DNA of 20,682 nucleotides, taken from assembly GCA_030605265.1 (NCBI GenBank), contig JAUWIR010000009.1:1-20682 (forward strand), written 5' to 3'. Of the stretch, positions 5,204-13,175 are shown one piece after another. Origin of the DNA: Pseudomonadota bacterium (GTDB lineage Bacteria > SZUA-182 > DTGQ01). Numbering within the stretch: position 1 is the first letter of the stretch; each line of letters opens with the position of its first letter. The notes beneath the pieces are model-generated. The model saw nothing but the letters and a program-made list of their open reading frames with translations. It was not told the DNA's origin and did no database searches. The position numbers and the translations under genes are program-made.

Positions 5204-7825
5204 ATGACCCAAAAGAAATCTTCAACAAAACCCGCCATTTCTCCAATGATGCAACAATACCAAGAAATTAAACAGAAGCATCAAAAATCCATTCTCTTTT
5301 TCCGTTTAGGGGACTTTTATGAAATGTTTGGAGAAGATGCCAAAATTGCCTCAAAGATTCTCCAAATCACCCTCACCAGTAGAGATAAGAAAAAAGAAAA
5401 TGCCATGCCTCTTTGCGGAATACCTTATCATGCTGCGGGAACTTACATTGCCCGACTTATTAAGGCAGGATATTCCGTAGCCATTTGTGAGCAAGTAGAA
5501 GACCCTAAAAACGCCAAAGGGATTGTTAAACGGGAAGTAATAAGAGTAATTACCCCCGGCACGGTCATAGATTCAAATGTATTGATGGGGAAAGAAAATA
5601 ATTTTCTTGGGGCAATTGTAGTAGATGATGGTATAGGATTAGCCTTTGTTGATATTTCTACAGGAGAATTTTGGGTCACTGAGTACCTGGGCAGTGATTG
5701 GCCGGGTAAACTGGAAACTGAACTTTTCCGCAAATCCCCTAAGGAGATTGTCATTCCACCAGGGGAAACCGAAAAAAATCTTTGCCACTCTTTGAAAGCA
5801 AAATTCCCTATGCTTAACATAGAGTCTGTAAAAAAAGAACTCTATCAGAAAAATGCAGCCAAAAAATTCCTTCAAACTCATTTTAAGGCATATTCTCTCT
5901 CCAGCCTTGGATGCGAGAGTAATGAATTGGCAATTTTAGCCGCTTACGCAGCGCTCCTCTATCTGCAGGAAACGCAAAAGTGTGAATTGAAACATCTTTC
6001 AAGGCTTCGATTTTATAGTTTAGACGACTATATGATCATTGACGCAACAACTCAACAACACCTTGAACTTGTGTCCTCATGGCCGGGTATAAAAAGAAGC
6101 GGATCACTATTGCAGGTCCTTGATAAAACGGAAACCCCCATGGGTGGAAGAATGCTAAAACATTGGCTTTTGCACCCATTACTCAATATTGAAGACATCA
6201 ATCAGCGATTGGATGCTGTAGAATATTTTGTAAAAAAACAAAATAGTAGAAAGCAGCTTATCGAATTACTAAAAAAAATATATGATCTTGAGCGCATCTG
6301 CGGAAAAATAGCCCTCTATTCCGCCTCTCCACAAGACCTTGTTTCTCTAAAAAACTCTTTAGAAAAACTTCCCCAATTAAAAGTACTTTTTAAAAAAGGG
6401 CTCCCCTCTTTACTCTCTTCCCTTATCGATTCTTTTGACGAGCTTCAGGATATCTACCAGTGGATTGATGAGTGCATTGTAGACGTGCCTCCGCCCCCTT
6501 CCGCTCAGGAGGCAGGAATTATAAAAACAGGATTTTCCCCGGAATTAGATGAATTACGGCAAATAGCCTTCGATGGTAAAACTTGGATCGCCCAACTGGA
6601 AAATAAGGAACGGCAAAAAACCGGGATCTCATCCCTTAAGATTAAATATAACAAAGTATTTGGTTTTTTTCTGGAAGTCACTCGACCTAATTTACCTTCT
6701 GTTCCAGCCAGTTATATTCGTAAGCAGACCATTGCGAATGGCGAGCGATTCATTACAGCTGAACTAAAAGAGTATGAAACAAAGGTATTAACTGCTCAGG
6801 AAAAAATACAACACTTGGAAAAATGTATTCTTCGTGAACTCCTGCAAAGGATTTGTGTGCAAATAAGCCGTCTTCAAGAAACATCTCATCGCTTGGCAAC
6901 TTTGGATGTTCTTTGTGCCTTGGCTGAAATCGCCTCTTTGAACCGCTATGAAAAACCAATGATTAATGATGGTGATCGCATCCATATCAAAGAGGGACGT
7001 CATCCTGTAGTTGAGCAACTAGCTGAGAATGAGCGCTTTGTGCCTAATGATACGCTTCTTGATTGCGTGAAAAATCAATTACTTATAATTACCGGTCCTA
7101 ATATGGCGGGAAAATCCACCTTTATTCGACAAACCGCCCTTATTACACTGATGGCCCAGATAGGAAGCTTTATTCCGGCAGATGAAGCTGTTATTGGGGT
7201 TGTGGATCGAATTTTCACTAGAGTCGGGGCTTCAGATAATCTCATCCAGGGGCAAAGCACCTTTATGGTAGAAATGAGTGAAACTGCTAAAATCTTGAAT
7301 AATGCCACTAATCGAAGCCTTATTATTTTAGATGAAATAGGGCGAGGGACCAGTACCTATGATGGGATGAGCATTGCCTGGGCAGTTGCCGAGTATTTAC
7401 ATGGTCAAGAAATTGGAGCGAAAACCCTCTTTGCCACTCATTATCATGAATTAACAAGTCTTGCCGATTCATTAGAAAAGGCCCAAAACTACAATGTGCT
7501 GGTAAAAGAATTCAATGATGAGATAATTTTTTTGCGAAGAATTATAGCCGGCAGCGCTGACAGAAGTTATGGTATACAAGTAGCCAGGTTAGCTGGGGTC
7601 CCTTCACAAGTTATCCACCGCTCGAAAGAAATACTCGAATCATTGGAAAAAAAAGATAGATCTCTTCATCTTGAGAAAAAAAAATGCAGACCCCGACAAC
7701 TCCCCCTCATTATCTCCCCGGAGGAATATATTATCACTGAATTAAAAGAGCGAAACTTTGCCAAGCTTTCTCCCAAGGAGGCCTTGAAAATAATTAAAAA
7801 ATGGCAAAAGATTGCCCAAGAATAG
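5204..7825 (+). CDS. mutS: DNA mismatch repair protein MutS
   Basis: This is full-length MutS (873 aa), the mismatch-recognising ATPase clamp that recruits MutL. The mismatch-reading Phe-X-Glu is F38-Y39-E40 in 'LGDFYEMF'. The connector, core and clamp domains follow, and the ATPase carries Walker A 'GPNMAGKS' at 631-638 and Walker B/signature 'LIILDEIGRGTSTYDG' at 706-721, then 'ATHYHEL'. The C-terminus ends in a helical 'LSPKEALKIIKKWQKI' segment, like the dimerisation tail of other MutS1 proteins. It is last in the operon with the HIT and LapAB-like genes, 28 bases after lapB; its ribosome binding site is weak (AAAGAAA). No mutL is in the window. The stop is one base from that of the convergent channel gene. 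Confidence 0.98.
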   Translation: MTQKKSSTKPAISPMMQQYQEIKQKHQKSILFFRLGDFYEMFGEDAKIASKILQITLTSRDKKKENAMPLCGIPYHAAGTYIARLIKAGYSVAICEQVEDPKNAKGIVKREVIRVITPGTVIDSNVLMGKENNFLGAIVVDDGIGLAFVDISTGEFWVTEYLGSDWPGKLETELFRKSPKEIVIPPGETEKNLCHSLKAKFPMLNIESVKKELYQKNAAKKFLQTHFKAYSLSSLGCESNELAILAAYAALLYLQETQKCELKHLSRLRFYSLDDYMIIDATTQQHLELVSSWPGIKRSGSLLQVLDKTETPMGGRMLKHWLLHPLLNIEDINQRLDAVEYFVKKQNSRKQLIELLKKIYDLERICGKIALYSASPQDLVSLKNSLEKLPQLKVLFKKGLPSLLSSLIDSFDELQDIYQWIDECIVDVPPPPSAQEAGIIKTGFSPELDELRQIAFDGKTWIAQLENKERQKTGISSLKIKYNKVFGFFLEVTRPNLPSVPASYIRKQTIANGERFITAELKEYETKVLTAQEKIQHLEKCILRELLQRICVQISRLQETSHRLATLDVLCALAEIASLNRYEKPMINDGDRIHIKEGRHPVVEQLAENERFVPNDTLLDCVKNQLLIITGPNMAGKSTFIRQTALITLMAQIGSFIPADEAVIGVVDRIFTRVGASDNLIQGQSTFMVEMSETAKILNNATNRSLIILDEIGRGTSTYDGMSIAWAVAEYLHGQEIGAKTLFATHYHELTSLADSLEKAQNYNVLVKEFNDEIIFLRRIIAGSADRSYGIQVARLAGVPSQVIHRSKEILESLEKKDRSLHLEKKKCRPRQLPLIISPEEYIITELKERNFAKLSPKEALKIIKKWQKIAQE

Positions 7826-7826
7826 A

Positions 7827-8756
7827 TTACCGAAATAGCTTTCTTGCCAGAATAGTCATCATTACCCAAAACATTAACTGCCCAAAATAAACTTCAACAA
7901 TGACTAGGGTCATCCCAAAAGCGCTTTTTGGACAAACATCTCCAAAGCCAAGGGTAGTCACCACAACCACACTAAAATAAAATCGCTCTACCAATTTGCC
8001 GAACCCTGCCAATTGAGAATTGGAGGCCATATCGGTAAAATAATAGAACCCTGTAAATAAACTAATGACAAAAAGCATCCATAAGATCCACCTGGCCACA
8101 CTTGTCCCATAATTGCTGGTCAAGCCCCAGAACCAATACCAAATTTTTATCCCCTTGTTGGTAGCCATCATAGCTTTCCACTTACAATACTCAACACTTA
8201 TTTGATCACTTTCCTCTGAAAAGGTCATTTCCTCCAGCTTGGCAATAAATTTTTTATAGGTCATATCAATTAAATGCTTGCTAAGCTTTTCAGCCTCCTC
8301 TATCTGACTATATAATAATCCTTGCTCCCTGGGGATCATTTTAAACTGACGAATAGCCAAATTAAAAGCTTCTCGGTGAAAATATACGTCCTCAGGATTA
8401 TTAAGATAGCTTTCAACTGAACGAGCATATTCCATACTGGCTAATTCATGCCAATTTTTATTTTGAGAAACTATGTTATTTTCAGCACATCTTACAAAAC
8501 ACTCACCAGCCATAAAGTGATAATGCCCGGCACGTTCCCATTTTTTCCGAAGCAAGCACTCATTCTGGCTCTCATACCAATTAGCCAAATTTAAAAACAT
8601 ATTGCCGGCCTTTTCAAAATTCCTCAGACGTTTTTCCTGACGAGCAACTTCTTCAAAATGTTTGATTTCATCAGGGAGGACCGTACCCAACAAAGTCTGA
8701 GCAATATCATTTGGCTTGATTTCCGGTAGTGTTAAATCAGTGATTTTTCCATCCAT
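7827..8756 (-). CDS. Two-helix potassium-channel protein with a ~210-aa soluble N-terminal helical domain
   Basis: The C-terminal third is a KcsA-like pore module: a membrane helix at about 218-240, a pore helix at about 258-267, the selectivity filter 'TTLGFGD' (267-273) and a second membrane helix at about 280-303. TxGFGD is a potassium filter with Phe in place of the usual Tyr, a known natural variant. No RCK/TrkA domain follows; the protein ends six residues after the helix. The first 210 residues are soluble and helical, with 'FEKAGNMFLNLANWYES', 'WERAGHYHFMAGECF' and 'ASMEYARSVESYL' looking like TPR/SNAP-like helical repeats. This domain is likely cytosolic and could gate the pore or bind a partner. 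No clear ribosome binding site precedes the ATG. It is divergent from the diguanylate cyclase gene. Confidence 0.85.
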   Translation of the reverse strand: MDGKITDLTLPEIKPNDIAQTLLGTVLPDEIKHFEEVARQEKRLRNFEKAGNMFLNLANWYESQNECLLRKKWERAGHYHFMAGECFVRCAENNIVSQNKNWHELASMEYARSVESYLNNPEDVYFHREAFNLAIRQFKMIPREQGLLYSQIEEAEKLSKHLIDMTYKKFIAKLEEMTFSEESDQISVEYCKWKAMMATNKGIKIWYWFWGLTSNYGTSVARWILWMLFVISLFTGFYYFTDMASNSQLAGFGKLVERFYFSVVVVTTLGFGDVCPKSAFGMTLVIVEVYFGQLMFWVMMTILARKLFR

Positions 8757-8899
8757 ACTTTAAAAAGAGAAGAATTATTTCCTACTAGTCATTCCATTTT
8801 GAAAAAAAGCCTTTTCCTGCTCTTGTTATCGGATACTTCCCATGAATACTTTTTATTGGATAATACTTTATGATAGGCTTTTGGAAATTGATATGCGGC

Positions 8900-8919
8900 A
8901 AAGGCAATACTAAGCCTTT
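8900..8919 (+). repeat. Small hairpin with alternative pairing partners
   Basis: AAAGGC (8900-8905) pairs with GCCTTT (8914-8919) over an eight-base loop and is followed by one more T. The right arm can instead pair with AGGCTT at 8875-8880. Mutually exclusive pairings are what leader switches look like, but the stems are only six base pairs long and could be chance. Confidence 0.3.
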
Positions 8920-9056
8920 TAAAATCCTTTAATTTTAACTAAATTTCTATTAAAGATAAAAAAAAGGTATATTGATAAATATTCTTACGATGAGGTTTGA
9001 TCAAATTGATTTAAATTTAAAAATATGAATAAATTCAGTTATTAAGATACTCAAAA

Positions 9057-9071
9057 TACGAAGTTTTCGTA
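9057..9071. repeat. Inverted repeat TACGAA-GTT-TTCGTA
   Basis: A perfect six-base inverted repeat with a three-base centre lies 69 bases upstream of the diguanylate cyclase start. It could be a regulator binding site or a small leader hairpin; the sequence does not decide between them. Confidence 0.35.
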
Positions 9072-9139
9072 AGGGCTGACGATAAAATTAGAGGGATATC
9101 TTTTTTTATTTTTTTTTCATTTCAATATATATTTACGAT

Positions 9140-10498
9140 ATGGGGACAATAGAAAAACCCAACATATTACTGATTGACAGCGACCCGGAATCAAGGGAAG
9201 GCCTACAGAATTATTTGCAAAACAGCCTCGGTTACCCTTGCAGCGGATCAGCTTGTTTACAAAACAATATCTCCTTTAAAGAAATAAAAAAATTTAATCT
9301 CATCCTTATAGAAATAAGCCCTCCGGAATTTCAAGGGATTCAATTCCTAAAAAAATTTAATTCTCTATCCATAGATATCCTGATAATCACTCTTGTCGTT
9401 CAATCCGAGAACTATTCCCTGGAAGAAATTATTGAATTGGGGGCCTTTGATTACATTATAAAACCTTTTGACCTTAAAGAAGTAAAAGCAAAAATCCATA
9501 ATGCCTTTCATAAAAGGAAATTATTACTTAAAATCAGTCAAAAAAATAAACAATTAGAATCACTTACCAAAAGCATTCTGGAAAACCATGATGAGTTGGA
9601 AACCCGTACTGCTGAAATGAATGTAGAAAGGGAAATCCTACGATCCGAATTGGACGGCTATAAGCAAATGGTTGATAATGCTATAGACATGATTTTTTCT
9701 ATTGATATTGAGGGTAAGGTTGAAAGTGTTAATAAAATCATGTTAGAGCTTTCCGGTTATAATTATGACGAAATTTTAGGGAAGAATATCTCATCTTTTA
9801 TTCATTCAGATTACATCCCTCGTATAAAAAATGCCTTAAAATCAATCGCAGATACCGGAGTAATTAAGGGTATTGAACTGGTTCTTACGACGAAAAATAA
9901 AAATATTGTCCTTGCTGAAATGAACGCAGTATCGCGCTATGATTATTTAGGAAATTTTATCGGAGTGTGGGCAATCCTACGTGATATCACTGAACGTAAG
10001 AGGCTGGAAGAGGAATTAAAAGAATTATCAATTATCGATTCATTAACAAAATTATATAACAAGCGATACTTTTTAGAAATTTTAGAAAAAGAAATTTATC
10101 GGGCCCGTCGACAAAAATATCCACTTTCTATGATTATGATTGATCTTGATAAATTCAAGGTCCATAACGATACTCACGGGCATTTAGCCGGCGACCAAGT
10201 ATTAGCAAGAGTTGGAGAAATGTTGCGCTACCAATGCCGAAGAGGTGTTGATGCTCCATGTAGATATGGCGGAGATGAATTCACCATTATTTTACCTCAA
10301 GTTAATATTGACCTGGCGCATCAAATTGCCCTACGATATCAAAATGCATGGGAGATTGAAGGGATTACAGGCATCCATTTCAGCATAGGCATAACCCAAT
10401 ATGATGGGAAAAGTAGCCTTGAAGAATTTATCCATGGAGCTGATAGGGCTATGTATAGCTCAAAACGAACAGGGGGAGATAAAATCTCTATCTTTTAA
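9140..10498 (+). CDS. REC-PAS-GGDEF diguanylate cyclase with a Glu-substituted receiver
   Basis: This 452-aa soluble protein makes cyclic di-GMP from two GTP. Residues 8-125 form a receiver domain: acidic pocket D13/D15, T84, and K108 in 'IIKPF'. The phosphoacceptor position in 'LILIEISPPEFQG' is E58, not Asp. A coiled linker (about 128-170) leads to a PAS domain (about 173-285), then GGDEF from about 290. The signature 'RYGGDEF' is intact (G377-F381), 'DLDKFK' is present (335-340), and the inhibitory I-site R368-x-x-D371 stands five residues before GGDEF. The cyclase therefore should be active and product-inhibited, while the receiver probably cannot be phosphorylated normally. No Shine-Dalgarno is present. 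A TATATT at 9128-9133 would start transcription on the ATG itself. No sensor kinase lies nearby. Confidence 0.93.
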   Translation: MGTIEKPNILLIDSDPESREGLQNYLQNSLGYPCSGSACLQNNISFKEIKKFNLILIEISPPEFQGIQFLKKFNSLSIDILIITLVVQSENYSLEEIIELGAFDYIIKPFDLKEVKAKIHNAFHKRKLLLKISQKNKQLESLTKSILENHDELETRTAEMNVEREILRSELDGYKQMVDNAIDMIFSIDIEGKVESVNKIMLELSGYNYDEILGKNISSFIHSDYIPRIKNALKSIADTGVIKGIELVLTTKNKNIVLAEMNAVSRYDYLGNFIGVWAILRDITERKRLEEELKELSIIDSLTKLYNKRYFLEILEKEIYRARRQKYPLSMIMIDLDKFKVHNDTHGHLAGDQVLARVGEMLRYQCRRGVDAPCRYGGDEFTIILPQVNIDLAHQIALRYQNAWEIEGITGIHFSIGITQYDGKSSLEEFIHGADRAMYSSKRTGGDKISIF

Positions 10499-10532
10499 TG
10501 AAAAAAGAGCTTTCCTTTCTTACTCTAATTAA

Positions 10533-12431
10533 TTATACATTTTTAAAAATATTCTCATACCACCTTTGAAACATAAATAATGTCCACAACTTCTTCCTAT
10601 TATCTACACTCCCCTTCCAATGATCCTGGAGAAGTCGGTTAATTTCGTTATAATTAAATATTCCCTGAGAACAAATCTTATCTCTATCGAAAATTTCAAC
10701 AAAAAGAGGTTTAAGTTCCTTTTTAACCCATTCAGCTACAGGAATACCGAACCCTTTTTTTGGGCGATGAACAATCCGGGAGGGGAGGTAGGAAAGGGCT
10801 GTTTTTTTAAGTAGATACTTTGTTTGCATCCCCCTTAGTTTATAGTTTGAGGGAAGCCTTGTGGCCACATTTACAAACTCATGATCAAGAAAAGGGACCC
10901 TTACCTCAAGGGAATTAGCCATACTGGCCCGATCGACCTTAACCAGTAAATCCTCTTGAAGATATAATTTCATATCCAAATATAAAATGGAATCCAGCCA
11001 ATCTTCAACAGGAGCGGAGCGTAATAAATTATGAATTATTGAAAACTCATCAAAATCTTTTACTGTTTTAAAAAAATCAGCCTGCAAAAGAGTTACTTTC
11101 TCCTCAGGACTAAAAGAACCCAACCAAATATAATTCCTTATGCCAGGGGGACAGTCTATTCCGGAGATAAATTTTTTAGCCCGAAAATCAAAACTGAAAT
11201 TTTTTGTTGAAACAGGCAGTTTGGGGACCATATTTTCTATAATGCCCTTCCGGATAAGATAAGGAAGGAGATGATATAATTTAGCCAATCTATGTGCCTG
11301 ATAAGTATAATAGCCTGCGAACAATTCATCCCCACCGTCACCACTGAGAGCAACGGTTACATGTTGACGACAAAATTTACAGAGAAGATAGGTAGGCAAT
11401 ATGGATGCATCTCCAAATGGTTCATCTAAAATTCGAGTAATTTCCGGTAAACCTTTCAGGAGGGCCCCTGTATCAAACATTTGGGATTGATGATTAATTG
11501 CTAGGAGCTTTGCGACAATATCGGCATATTTTGATTCATCAAAGGATTTTTCATAAAACCCAATATTAAAACTATCCACTCTGCTTTCATTAAAGCCCTT
11601 CATGATTGCAACGATTAAACTGGAATCAATACCGCCACTCAAGAATGTTCCTAAAGGGACATCACTGATAAGCCTTTTATGAACAGATTCTTTCAGTTTT
11701 TCTAATACGAGTTCTTGGTATTCTTTTTCATCTTTAAAATACAATTTAGAACGATATTCAAGGTCCCAATATTGTCGAATTTGAGGTCCCCCTTTCCCGT
11801 CAATAAGTAAAAAATGGCCGGGAGGAAGTTTTTTAATTGATTGAAAGATTGTCTCAGGAGAGGGGATATATTCATAGGTAAGATAAAGAGAAACTCCTTT
11901 GGGATTGATATTTTTCTGAAAGCCCGGATACTGCAGAATTGATTTTATCTCAGAGCCAAAAATAAAAGTATGATTGAAATAAGCATAATGCAGGGGCTTT
12001 ATCCCTATCCGATCTCGGGCCAGAAAAAGTCTTTTTTCTTTTTTATCCCAAATAGCAAAAGCGAACATTCCATTAATTTTATCTAAACACTCTATTCCAT
12101 ATTCTTCATAAAGATGAATTAATACTTCTGAATCAGATCCGGTTTTAAAAACATGCCCTTTCTTCTTTAAGGTATCTCGCAATTCTTTAAAATTATAAAT
12201 TTCTCCATTAACCACCACCCAAATAGTGGCGCTTTCATTGGAAATCGGCTGATGCCCGGTGTTAAGATCAATTATGCTCAAACGACGCATGCCCATTACC
12301 AAACTTTGATCCTGATACACTCCAACATCATCAGGCCCTCGATGTTCCATAACCTGGCACATAGTATAGATTGTTTGAGTCGCCTGACCCTCTGAAAGTT
12401 CATACTGATAAAAACCACAAATTCCACACAT
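10533..12431 (-). CDS. asnB: Glutamine-hydrolysing asparagine synthetase AsnB
   Basis: This 632-aa class-II amidotransferase makes asparagine from aspartate, ATP and glutamine. After Met removal the N-terminus is the nucleophile C2 in 'MCGICGFY'. The glutaminase site continues with R50, 'NGEIYN' (75-80) and 'GSDSE' (98-102). The synthetase half has the PP-loop 'SGGIDSS' (265-271) and the later 'LSGDGGDELFAGY'. The length of about 630 aa fits AsnB and also the related amidotransferases found in exopolysaccharide clusters, but no such cluster is present here. It starts eight bases after the truA stop with GGATAGGAT as ribosome binding site, so it is probably co-transcribed with der and truA. 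It converges on the diguanylate cyclase gene with 34 bases between. Confidence 0.93.
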   Translation of the reverse strand: MCGICGFYQYELSEGQATQTIYTMCQVMEHRGPDDVGVYQDQSLVMGMRRLSIIDLNTGHQPISNESATIWVVVNGEIYNFKELRDTLKKKGHVFKTGSDSEVLIHLYEEYGIECLDKINGMFAFAIWDKKEKRLFLARDRIGIKPLHYAYFNHTFIFGSEIKSILQYPGFQKNINPKGVSLYLTYEYIPSPETIFQSIKKLPPGHFLLIDGKGGPQIRQYWDLEYRSKLYFKDEKEYQELVLEKLKESVHKRLISDVPLGTFLSGGIDSSLIVAIMKGFNESRVDSFNIGFYEKSFDESKYADIVAKLLAINHQSQMFDTGALLKGLPEITRILDEPFGDASILPTYLLCKFCRQHVTVALSGDGGDELFAGYYTYQAHRLAKLYHLLPYLIRKGIIENMVPKLPVSTKNFSFDFRAKKFISGIDCPPGIRNYIWLGSFSPEEKVTLLQADFFKTVKDFDEFSIIHNLLRSAPVEDWLDSILYLDMKLYLQEDLLVKVDRASMANSLEVRVPFLDHEFVNVATRLPSNYKLRGMQTKYLLKKTALSYLPSRIVHRPKKGFGIPVAEWVKKELKPLFVEIFDRDKICSQGIFNYNEINRLLQDHWKGSVDNRKKLWTLFMFQRWYENIFKNV

Positions 12432-12439
12432 ATCCTATC

Positions 12440-13171
12440 CTAATATTTTACAGAAATTAAATAAAGTCCATAAGGAGCAGCAGAAAGTCCTCCAAGCCCC
12501 TTATTTCTGCTTTGTAATATTTCAGGAATCATGGTGCAGGGAATTTTATGCCGACCGACATCAATCACGGTTCCCACTATTCTGCGAACCATTTTATGAA
12601 GAAATCCTGTCCCCTCTAAAGAGATAACCCGGAAATTATCCTCTTTGAAAAGGTCCGCTCTGGTAATAGTCCGTATAGTATTCATCTTTTCAGGGGCTAC
12701 ACTAAGAGCAAAAAAATCATGCGTGCCTACTAAATGAGAAAGGGCCTCTTTCATTTGATCACAATCAAGTACAAAAGGAATAAAAAGCGCGTGTTTTTTA
12801 TAAAAAGCAGATCTAACGGACTGATTTAAAATATAATATCTATATTCCTTCCCTTTGGCGCTATATTGAGCATGAAACGATGAAGGGACCTCTTCGATTT
12901 TTCGCACAACCAAATCATTCGGAATAGTTGCATTTATTGCACGGTGTAAAATTTCCAGAGGGAAATATTTTTGAAGATAAAAATGGGCGACTTGCCCTCT
13001 GGCATGAACCCCGGCATCAGTTCTGCCGGCCCCGTAAATTTTTGTTGCCTTTCCCAATATTTTGGATAAGCTCTCCTGGAAAATTCCCTGGATGGTGGTG
13101 AATCCGGGTTGAATTTGCCATCCATGATAATTTGTCCCATCATACTCAATAGTTAATTTTATGGTGTGCAA
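12440..13171 (-). CDS. truA: tRNA pseudouridine(38-40) synthase TruA
   Basis: This 243-aa enzyme isomerises uridines 38, 39 and 40 in the anticodon arm of many tRNAs. The catalytic Asp is D52 in 'GAGRTDAGVHARGQV'. The opening 'IKLTIEYDGTNYHGWQIQP' and the C-terminal 'FLHKMVRRIVGTVIDVGRHKI' are typical. The start is a TTG at 13171: it gives the usual family N-terminus, no ATG is available in frame nearby, and GGGAAGGAAA precedes it at a fair distance. Only four bases separate it from the der stop, so its ribosome binding site lies inside the end of der. Confidence 0.96.
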   Translation of the reverse strand: MHTIKLTIEYDGTNYHGWQIQPGFTTIQGIFQESLSKILGKATKIYGAGRTDAGVHARGQVAHFYLQKYFPLEILHRAINATIPNDLVVRKIEEVPSSFHAQYSAKGKEYRYYILNQSVRSAFYKKHALFIPFVLDCDQMKEALSHLVGTHDFFALSVAPEKMNTIRTITRADLFKEDNFRVISLEGTGFLHKMVRRIVGTVIDVGRHKIPCTMIPEILQSRNKGLGGLSAAPYGLYLISVKY

Positions 13172-13175
13172 CTGA

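Larger units (their letters stand above)
8757..9139. other. 383-bp divergent intergenic region
   Basis: No gene is visible. This region must hold the starts of both the channel gene and the diguanylate cyclase gene. It contains repeated AAGCCTTTT segments (8807-8815 and 8912-8920) with the complementary AGGCTT (8875-8880), a hairpin AAAGGC/GCCTTT (8900-8919), a palindrome TTTGATCAAA (8996-9005), an inverted repeat TACGAA-GTT-TTCGTA (9057-9071) and a T-rich tract (9101-9117). No consensus promoter stands out on either strand, and I match none of it to a known riboswitch. Confidence 0.55.

Noticed and set aside
5443..5881. Minus-strand reading frames inside mutS
   Set aside because: They are antisense to a fully conserved MutS and have no ribosome binding site or recognisable domain.
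8996..9014. FNR/CRP-like box around TTGATCAAATTGAT
   Set aside because: The half-sites TTGAT-N4-TTGAT are direct, not inverted (an FNR box would read TTGAT-N4-ATCAA), and the AT-rich context makes such matches likely by chance.
9072..9120. c-di-GMP (GEMM) or other known riboswitch upstream of the cyclase
   Set aside because: I could not match the conserved core of any riboswitch I know; only short hairpins and a T-rich tract are present.
10470..10500. Hairpin GGAGAT-AAA-ATCTCT as a terminator of the cyclase gene
   Set aside because: It lies inside the coding end and is followed by only four T before the stop, so termination there is unlikely.
10500..10545. AGAG/CTCT with T6 as a terminator of asnB
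   Set aside because: The stem would be only four base pairs over a long loop, too weak to call.
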